NCBI RefSeq assembly: GCF_015062985.1 | Contig: NZ_SUTI01000004.1 | Location: 51,332 to 115,331 of the forward strand | Reading direction: 5' to 3' | Origin: Methanobrevibacter sp. | GTDB lineage: Archaea > Methanobacteriota > Methanobacteria > Methanobacteriales > Methanobacteriaceae | Length of the DNA stretch: 64,000 nt | Shown here: piece by piece, positions 35,701-43,800 of the stretch | How the letters are laid out: each line of letters opens with the position of its first letter | Numbering within the stretch: position 1 is the first letter of the stretch | The notes under the pieces: generated by a model | The model's input: the letters and a program-made list of their open reading frames with translations, nothing else | Told to the model about the DNA's origin: nothing | Database searches by the model: none | Program-made: the position numbers and the translations under genes

Positions 35701-37658
35701 ACCTGATAAAAGTCAATTGCAACAGCTTCCTCGCCTTCAGGAGCTTCATAAAATATATTTAAATTAGTTAAATTAATATCATCAACAGCTTCAGCATAAA
35801 TTAAGCTACCTAAAGCACTATTTGCAATGAATGCTAAATCATTTAAAGCTACACCACTGGAAAGAATATTTATGGCCATATCATTTAATACAGCGCCATC
35901 GCCTGTGATGGTAATTGGTCTTTCAAGATTTATCATATCAACAAGATTGCTGAAGTCGCCTTTAAATATCAATTCATCAAAGTTGACTGAATCCAATAGG
36001 AAACCCTCATCATCAAAAAAGCTGAAGAAGTTTTCAGGAGTTACAATATTATCGGAAGTATCGATACCAGTATTATCTTCAATAATTGTATTTCCACTTG
36101 CATCCTGAATGTATACTGAATCATCACCCACCAATAAAGATGACGCCAATGAATTTCCGGTTATTGTGGTATCTTGTGCTTTAAGCAAATAGATTGTGTA
36201 TTTACCTTCAGTTTCAATAGTGTTATTTTGAATATCATAGCAATGATTTTCATTTAACGCTTGTGCATAGCTGATACCATAAAGGTTATCTCCTTCGTTA
36301 TATGTTCCGGTTACTGATTTTGTTTTTATTGTATTGTTATATACTCTTGCAACATTATCCTGCAATTCAATTCCTGAAACCAAACCCCAATTATCTAAAG
36401 TTGGAAGTCCGGTTATGTCAATATTATTGTTTTTAACGGTTATTTCAGTGTCCCCATAATAGTTTTGGGAAAATATACCTAATGCAGGTCCTCCGCAGCG
36501 AGAGTATAAATCATTTCCATCAATCACAACATCTTCATAAGGTCCTGTGAGTTGGATTGGATAGGAAGTACCTGCATTTTCAGCACCACCATTGGTTTCT
36601 ACACTGATTTTATTGCCTTGTACCAACATGGAGTTTGAATAGTACATGTCCAATACATTTAGGTAATTTGATTTACCTTCTTCAATGAGAAAATCAGTTT
36701 CGTTGAATGTATTGCCAATGATATTTAAACCTTCACAGCTTTCAATCATTACACAATCCAAGGTTGGATAGTCACCATTGCAGCCGATTACATTGGCAAT
36801 GAAAGTATTGCCAACTATATCGATTTCACTGGAATCTTTTATTCCGGTATTCAATACCAAGTCAGTATCAAGACCTGGGTCTCCTTTATTATAATCAACA
36901 TCAAGTATAGGCAAGTTTGCCCTGATAACATTTCCTTCAACGAGACCTTCCTGGGAATCAATTATTTTCATTGCATATTCATAATTTTCCTCAAGGCTTG
37001 ATCCTGTGAAATTGACATCACAGTTTAAAAGTTGGAAATTCTTTGCCCCATCCATATAAATGGCATATGCATCATAGCTGTCGCCCGGTGCATAGTCAAT
37101 TGTCAAACCGTCAAGAACGGCATTTTCACCACTTACATAAATAAGAGCACCATCATTTAAATCGAATTCAACATCATTAGCTATTAAAGTTAAGTTTTTT
37201 AGAGTGACATCAGCACCAGAAATGGTAATGCCCATATCGTTTAAGACAGCACCATCACCAGTGACAGAAACAGGTCTGTCAAAGACTAAATATTCAGTTA
37301 AATCAGAAAATTCACCGCGTAATATCAGTTCATCTGCAGTAACATCAGTTAATAATTTACCCTCATCATCAAAATAGTTATAAAAGGAATCCTGAGTAAC
37401 AACTGCATCATCATTACTTAAAACTTCCTGATTATAAGATTTAAGCTTAGTTACATTTTCACCGACAGCAACATCGTCCGTAGCGATACCACAATCAGTG
37501 GCTAATCCATCGTCAAGTGAAGAAGAAATCTTTAAATCCCCACTATCTCCCGCAACTGCCAAATCATCGACAGCTGCATTATCCGCCGCACTTGCGGCAC
37601 CTAAAGTTAAGATAGCCAGTAAGATTATACTAACTAACAAGATTTTATTAAATTTCAA
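29733..37658 (-). CDS. Giant adhesin-like protein with triplicated beta-helix modules (2641 aa)
   Basis: A signal peptide (MKFNKILLVSIILLAIL) leads three tandem copies of a roughly 450-residue beta-helix module, at about 87-538, 539-985 and 986-1440. Each opens with a VT-x-(D/E)-(N/S)-F-x-x-(Y/F)FD(D/E) phrase. An Ig-like domain (about 1441-1525) precedes a fourth, divergent beta-helix unit from 1526 to about 1830, rich in Ala/Thr/Gly repeats. Eight Ig-like repeats of about 85 residues finish the protein, several sharing ATARTVKVGDDVTVNVAL. No anchor is visible. It starts at TTG (37658) with AGGTG 7 nt upstream. It is most likely a cell-surface adhesin or wall-associated protein; the ligand is unknown. 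Confidence 0.85.
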   Translation of the reverse strand: MKFNKILLVSIILLAILTLGAASAADNAAVDDLAVAGDSGDLKISSSLDDGLATDCGIATDDVAVGENVTKLKSYNQEVLSNDDAVVTQDSFYNYFDDEGKLLTDVTADELILRGEFSDLTEYLVFDRPVSVTGDGAVLNDMGITISGADVTLKNLTLIANDVEFDLNDGALIYVSGENAVLDGLTIDYAPGDSYDAYAIYMDGAKNFQLLNCDVNFTGSSLEENYEYAMKIIDSQEGLVEGNVIRANLPILDVDYNKGDPGLDTDLVLNTGIKDSSEIDIVGNTFIANVIGCNGDYPTLDCVMIESCEGLNIIGNTFNETDFLIEEGKSNYLNVLDMYYSNSMLVQGNKISVETNGGAENAGTSYPIQLTGPYEDVVIDGNDLYSRCGGPALGIFSQNYYGDTEITVKNNNIDITGLPTLDNWGLVSGIELQDNVARVYNNTIKTKSVTGTYNEGDNLYGISYAQALNENHCYDIQNNTIETEGKYTIYLLKAQDTTITGNSLASSLLVGDDSVYIQDASGNTIIEDNTGIDTSDNIVTPENFFSFFDDEGFLLDSVNFDELIFKGDFSNLVDMINLERPITITGDGAVLNDMAINILSSGVALNDLAFIANSALGSLIYAEAVDDINLTNLNIFYEAPEGEEAVAIDFYQVNDVNILGNVISFESHVTSDELKGIALQLVDTKNVVVNNNEITTKLPCVYVLNYDEDYYLMGSNNVNPVRLKDCHNLIFTYNYINSTTNNYSAEFPTIQSIYIIGCHNCLLDHNTIYMIDEMTPAGMDNYLYGIDFGNDYNVTFSYNTFVMSTKGGKDAAGTAYAFQGVESDVIIKGNNITSISNGPNLGVYVASMFGETSELLIEDNFINVTGWASKSGNWALVSGIEIQNGNAKIYNNTIYTYNVNDYDDDNYMYGISYAQWMYGDRSFDIENNTVYTEGKYTISIIDADYLIANGNTLYAHELNGSDSIDPGDCEDVQIGENFPPSLTNIVTQDNFYDFFDEFGNLLDSVEFDELIFQGDFVDLVSYITIDRALTITGDSAVLNDIAFIIAGSDVTLNNMTLVANSNLGNLIDIAAENVVISNMNITYVVDEAASAINVYSGANNVQILNNTINFESTVDEYAVDEVTTAICANSGVSIFDDEDPIEGLVIDGNTITAVIPAFLADVYENEYYVMGLSAVNGVRINGAEDFKFTNNNLDVTTNWLYRTTPTFQALYVASSSGLIDGNNISMIDTFTPAGKDVYLYAVELINDEELTISNNNFNLSTTGGKDEAGSAYAIIAISSDFGVVDNNITTVSNGPNLAIYFPSNMGSPCDAVITGNFINVTGLATAAHDTGLVSGIEVQTGSVLIEDNEIYTYNIGDYDENNYIFGISYAQSGVNSEFEIKNNTIYTEGHYAVSLKSANDAIITNNYLVSTDLCGDDSVYIGSGSGNVVEDNLPAKSLANITVAADPVWTGSNATVSVTVPNATGTVTIEVNGKSYTVDLVDGVATFEVVAEDLVDGENIITATYEGPEFATSEATGVLFVADGVVTQDTYLYYFNQEDDGRLFDYVPEGATLDFQGSIINPDTNIIVQMNVNKPVNIVSTTKDAYVDLNTTAGSLLGESPGNSFAVTNGGSGSNVTGIYFHNTQVWIANTHNVVLDNISVVVEDQRVGSGVGATSIRQNSTNVVLKNSYLYTRNNGGSTTFTMSWATNCTIDNCTVKAEGNVGNLVYLNTFNVPGAPTGVPLNTYNKVINNKIYGKEGSGISVGLMVEGANNLIANNTLYRSSISTSFGGQNPANNTYVGNTMTDGSGLTALANSIVYGNNVSGALSTGANSVAYDNTVGGKMTVAAGATAYDNTVGNGLTTGGANAVIENNTITGAVTINKVGTTFVGNNVTGTVTVSANNNVIKENNITTTGNYAVDLGSKTGNNVTDNLLIASELKGDAAVKFTNADNVVENNYPVTSDLVISVEDVVYGEDAVVNVEFNPKATGTIVVSIDGTDYTVNITSEGQGSAIIPGLAANDYDVTATFTPDSAYSLDSDANASFTVFKANATMEAAADSVKVGDDVIVNVTFDKDDVTGTVSITVDGTDYTGAIEDGAATIVIPGLSAGEYAVDVIYAGDGNYNDTTASVSFAVDKYAVEFTKAKGHPGRVDQNATVEVILSESDATGTVSIIVNGTEYSAELVDGKAIIYAPLLPAGTYNFDVIYSGDGKYENNTAPITFNVNKYYPTMKATADDVQVDENAIANVVLPSDATGTVTITVDGIDYTADVVDGAATVELPVISEAGKQAFTVSYSGDDKYRPQTTTVKYNVNKINATIKATARTVKLGNNVTVNVVLPSDATGEVSITINGTSYTGAAEVGAATIIIPDLGVGQYALPVDYAGDGKYNAANTTVTFNVNKQTTSIKATARTVKVGDDVTVNVALASDATGTVAIDINGTEYTAEVENGAAAIVIPGLPYGQYAFDVVYSGDDKYKARTTTVTFNVNKQSTTMKATARTVKVGDDVTVNVALASDVTGDVIITVDGVDYTATVVDGVATIVIPDLPAGQYALDVKYSGDDKYKNQSTTVKFNVNKYNVKMKVTAKYYVDGDYSIVSVTLSDDATGSVSVEVNGNNYTTNVVDGSALIAISKLPAGDYPLNVVYSGDAKYKEYTVATTLKVVK

Positions 37659-37757
37659 AAGTATACACCTTATAATTCAATTAGCATATTCAATAAAACA
37701 TGAATAATATTCATATATATAATATAAAGTGTTATTTATAATTATTCAAAAAAAGTA

Positions 37758-37801
37758 GATAAATAAAAAAATTAAAAAAATATAGGGAAATAAATCCCTA
37801 T
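37758..37801 (-). terminator. Terminator of the 2722-residue adhesin gene
   Basis: A perfect 7-bp stem (ATAGGGA at 37782-37788, TCCCTAT at 37795-37801) directly precedes, on the minus strand, a T-rich tract (37758-37780). Confidence 0.7.
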
Positions 37802-40800
37802 CTAATTTACTTTAAAGCTAGTGGTAGCTGTTTCACTTGAATATTTTACATTTCCTGCGTAAGTTACGGTAACGCCATAAGTTCCTTTAGCAAGACCTGG
37901 GATTTCAAGTGTTGCTTTCCCAGATACTATTTTTACAGTGTATTTAACGCCATCCACTGTAATTCTCACATTTCCAGGAGCATCTTTGGCAATATTAACA
38001 GAAATCAAAGCATTTGATCCTTGATTAATGTTATTTGCTGTAACTGTTAAGCCAGGTGAATACTTATTGACAGTGAATGTTGCTGTAGCTGTTGAAGGAG
38101 CATATTTGATATTGCCCGCATAGGTTACAGTAACATTGTGAACGCCTGCCTTTAAATTAGGAATGCTGATGCTGGCTTTTCCTGAAACTATTTTTACCTT
38201 GTATGTTGTTCCGTCAACAATGAATCTGACATTTCCAGGAACATCTTTTGGAAGGTTTACTGAAATTGTAGCGTTTTCACCATAGTAAATATCTGAAACA
38301 ATTGGAGTTAAATCCAATGGGATTTTACTTACAGTGAAGCTTGTGGAAACTGATGCAGCTTTATACTTGACATTACCCGCATAACTAGCAGTAACCTCAT
38401 AAGTACCTTCACTTAAATCAGGAACAGAAAGAACAGCACTACCAGAAACAACTTTAACACGATAAATAGAACCTCCAATCACAAACTTAATATTACCAGG
38501 AACATCACCCGGAACACTAACAGAAACAGTGGCATTATCACCATAGTTGACGTTAGGAGCAGTAATATTCATATGCAAGTCATACTTGGACACGCTAAAG
38601 CTTGTGGAAACTGATGCAGCTTTATACTTGACATTACCCGCATAACTAGCAGTAACCTCATAAGTACCCTCCTTCAAATCAGGAACAGAAAGAACAGCAC
38701 TACCAGAAACAACTTTAACACGATAAATAGTACCACCAATCACAAACTTAATATTACCAGGAACATCACCCGGAACACTAACAGAAACGGTAGCATTCTC
38801 ATCATAATGAATATCCAGAGCAGTAATATTCATATACAGGTCATACTTGGACACGCTAAAGTTTGTGGAAACTGATGCTGCATTATACTTTACATTACCC
38901 GCGTAACTAGCAGTAACCTCATAAGTACCCTCCTTCAAATCAGGAACAGAAAGAACAGCACTACCAGAAACAACTTTAACACGATAAATAGTACCACCAA
39001 TCACAAACTTAATATTACCAGGAACATCACCCGGAACACTAACAGAAACGGTAGCATTCTCATCATAATGAATATCCGGAGCGGTGATACCCATATTCAA
39101 ATCATGTTTTGATACTGTGAAACTGACAGATGTTGAAACTGCATTATATTTGACATTACCCGCATAGCTTACAGCAACATCATAATTGCCTGATTTCAAA
39201 TCAGGAATGCTAAGAATAGCGTTACCATTAGTGATTTTAGATTTATAGGTCTCCCCATCAACGACAAATTTGATATTGCCCGGAACATCACTAGGAACAC
39301 TAACAGAGACAGTAGCATCCTCACCATACATAATATCATTAGCGGAAGCCTGAATATTTAAAGTATGTTTTGTGACTTTAAATGTAGTGGAAACTGATTC
39401 TGAAAGATATTTGGAATCCCCACCATATGTTGCGGTTACAGTATGTGTACCAGATTTTAAACCAGGAACACTGAGAGTGGCTCTACCTGAACTAATTTTA
39501 ACAGAGTATGGAGTTTCATCAACAGTTATGGTAACGTTGCCTAATGCATCATTAGCAATATTGACAATAATATTTGCTGTTTGTTCATATTTGATATTGC
39601 CTGCTGAAACTGCAATATTTGAAGAAGCCTTAGTCACACTAAACTGACTGGATGTGCTTTTAGGATTATATTTTCCATCCCCTGAATAGCTGACTTCAAC
39701 GCTTTTATCACCATAGCTGAAACTGGCGATAGTGACTGTTGCCTTACCGTTTACAACGTCAACTGTTCCAGTTCTGCCGTCAGAGGTAACGGTAACAGTA
39801 CCTGTTGCATCAGGGTTTAAATTTACAATAAAGTCAACAGAATCTCCAACATGAACATCATCATTGAAAGTTAATGTCAAATCAGGATTTACCTTATTTA
39901 CAGCAAAAATCTTATTATATTCTCTGGATAGATATTTATCATCACCTGAATAAGTGAATGTAGCAGTTTTCCTTCCTGCAGTTAAATCTGAAACGGTTAT
40001 TTGAGCATTTCCATTGACAACATTTGCACTGAAAGTTTCGTTGTCAATTGCTAATGTAATATTTCCGGAAGCATCAGAAGGTCCGGTAATGACAAATACG
40101 GCATCATCACCTACATTAATGTTGCTGAGAGGAATTGTAAATGACGGATTAATTTTATTAACATTAAAGTTAACAGTTTTGGAGTCCGCCATGTAATTTT
40201 CGTCATTGGAATAGCTGACAATTGCAGTTTTAGATCCGTATGTTAAGCCTGCAACGGAAACTGTTGCCCCACCATTGGCTACATTGGCACTATACAAACC
40301 ATCATCAACACTGACTGTAATCACACCGGAAGCATCTGAAGGCAAACCGGAAATAGTGAATACTGCAGTATCACCTACTTTAATATTTGTCGCAGTAGTT
40401 ACAGTAAATGATGTAGTGTTTTTATCCACTGATATTGTGCCAATTTTACTTTCGCTAAGGTATGTAGAATCTCCGTTATAAGTCACATTATAGCTATAGT
40501 CTCCCCTGGTCAAACCTGCAATATTTATGGTTGCCTTACCATTATTGATAGTTGCAGAACCTCTTTTGGTTCCTACACTTACGCTAACGGTACCTGTTGC
40601 GCCTGAAACTACAGCTACATTGAATACAGCTTTCTGACCATATTTAATGTTTTTAGTTGTTACATTCATGTATGGACTAATCTTATCAACACTGAACTGG
40701 CTGGACGCACTTGATGGAGAGAACCTCATATCTCCTGAATAAGTAACGCTTGCAGTGTAGCTATCTTTCGCAGGCAAATTAGGAATTATTTTAATTATAT

Positions 40801-43800
40801 TGCTATTATTAATTGTTTCAGTGTAAGTTTGGCCGTTTACGATAATATTAACTGTACCGGTTGCATTTTCATTTAAGGTAACAGTAATTACCTCATCTTC
40901 ACCTACATTGATGTCATTAGTGGAAATTGCCAAATTAGGATTTTTAACATTCTCACTTGTTAATGCATATACCTTATCTGCAGAATTGACATATATCACA
41001 CCATTTACATCCATGATAGGGGTTCCTACAATCTCATCACCAATTACAGCTTTCCATAAAATATCTCCATCACTATTAAATGCGTAGAATGTTTCTCCAG
41101 CCGCAAAGTATAGATTATTATCTTCACCTATTAAAATTCCGGATGTGACTTTCAAATCTGTGAATTTTGATTCAGTTCCATCAATTATGTCATAAACATA
41201 TAAATCTCCGTTTGCATTGACAGAATACAATCCCATTTCAGGGTCAAGGAACAATTGATTTCCAACTCCTCCAGTTACTCTTGTAGACCATAATTGACTA
41301 CCGTCATCATTTAATGCAACAATTGAATTTGATAAGAATGTGAAAATAACATTTCCACTACCTACAATTGAATTTCCACCATTGATGAATCCTGATTTAG
41401 AGGATTGAACGGTTCTTGATGAGATATCAACTATCTTAAATGAATCATAACAAGGTACTGCAACCAAATCATCACTGATTATTGTAGGTGCTGCGGATGG
41501 AGCTGAACCTAATGGGATTAGAATTGGATTTCCACCATTTTCCCATATGTTATATGGAATAATAACCAGGTAAGATCCTCCTTGCTCCTCACCTGCAATG
41601 TATATGTTTCCATTGGCATCAACAATCGGTGCAAATAAACTGGATCCCTGATAAAGATTTGCATGACCATATCTTTGACCGGTAGTTTGGTTAATGAAAT
41701 AAAGAGTGTCTTCGGATTTTGGTGAAATAACAACATCACGACTGATAGCTATTCCTGAGAAATCCGCACCGGCATCGTCTGATATGTAACTCCATCTGAA
41801 ATTACCGTTAGTGTCAAGGGAGAAAATTCCATCGCTTGTTGTAATGTAAATATTTCCTTCGCTGTCAATTGCCATATTTCCGCTAATCTCATCGACTGAT
41901 GCAGACCATTTAATTTTTCCGTTGGTTGAAGTTTCATAAGTTGATTTACCGGTATGCTGTAAGTCTCCACCTTCATTTGCCCATTGAGGAGCATTCCAAT
42001 CAGTTACCTCGAATGAAGCTGATTTTGTGATTGTTACATAATTATTACCGGTGTATTTTACATTGATTGTATAGGTTCCAACAGGTAAATCCGAATAGGT
42101 TAATGTTACCAATCCTGAAGATGGAACATTTTTGGTCTCAGACCGGATTCCAGTGATTGTCAATGTTCCTCCGGTTCTTGCAGGGAGTCTGATTTCTGCA
42201 ACAGCATCCCTACCCAGTTTAATATCATTAACATCTATTGTGAAGTCAAGTTGGGCTTTAGCCACATTATATGTAGTATTAGCTGAAGCGTTTTTATAAT
42301 TATTATCTCCAGGATAGTAAACTTCCACAAGCTTGTTGTTGCCTGCGCTTACTCCTGGAATTGTAACTGTTGTTCTTCCGCCATTTAACTCACCAGTAGC
42401 AGTTATTCCATCAATTGTTACGGTTACATTACCTGTAGTTGCAGTATTTGACCTTACATTAACGATTGTGTCTTGGCCATAAGTGATGTCTGCAACTGTA
42501 ATAGTTAATGCAGGTGTTAATTTACCCACTTCAAATGAGAATTCGTCTTCACTTGGCAAGTATTTTGCATCACCGCTGTAAACTGCCCTAACTACATAAT
42601 CTCCTCTTTTGATTTTGCTGATTACATAGTTATCATTGACATTAACTGTAGCTTGTTTAACCCCATTCACATATACATCAATAGTGCCTGTTGCATCATT
42701 CGGAACTGCAAATGAAAATACAACATCATTATTTACTACAATGTCACCTGTTGATATTTCAATTGTTGAATTAAGTTTATTTACAACCAAACTGGCTGTT
42801 TTTAAGGTGGATAAGTAATTGTCATCACCAGTATAATTAGCCTCAACAGTATAATTGCCTGCTGCAAGATTTGAAACTGTAAATATGGCTTTTGAATTTG
42901 AAATTGCCTTTGTTTGAGTGACATTTCCAACTTTAAGTTTAATGCTTCCAGTCACACCTGAATTTACGTTTACGACAATTCTTGCATTGCTTCCGACAGT
43001 AATGCTTGGAGCATCAATAGATATTTCAGGTGTTGATTTAGTGAATGTGAAGTTAATTGTTGTGCTGATACCATTGAAAGAACCAGTAAGAGAACCACCA
43101 GCCCTATCAGTTAATGTATAATCGGTAATAGCTATTCCATTATTAACTGTAATCCTATTATCTGAACAAGTTCCATTTATAGCAGTTAATTCCAAATCGA
43201 AACTTGGCAAGTTTACCCCATCATAATTAGTTACATTTCCTTCATTATCAATTTGTGTAAATGCAAATTGAACTGGAACTGCATGATTAAGTTCAGCTTC
43301 ATTGCTTAAAGCTGTCACATTCAATACTAACCAATAAGGTACAGGATCCCATCCATTAGGTAATGCATTTGATATAGGGAATACTTTTAAAGCCGGTTTG
43401 GTAAGGTTTTCAACAGTATTTCCCCACCAGTTATTGCTGGCAGTCACTTTTTTAAGAGAAGACTCCACACCATTAATAAGAAGATTATTGTCATTTTCAT
43501 AAGAATTATTAATAATAATTGAATCTCTGAGTACCAATGTGCCTGATGAAACATATATTACTGAGGAATATTTTCCTATATCTTTATTATTGATAAATTT
43601 ACATGATTGAACCAGTGCATTGCTACTGTCTTCAATTTGTATAGCAGACGCCCTATTTGTACCTGTATTATCAATAAATGTACAGTCAGTTATTGTTGCC
43701 TTATTCTTTTTAGTGTCAATACAACCAGAATGAAGAGTATTGCCAATGAAAGTTAAATTTTCAAGTTCCAATTTAATTGTTTTACTCTTATACATCAATA

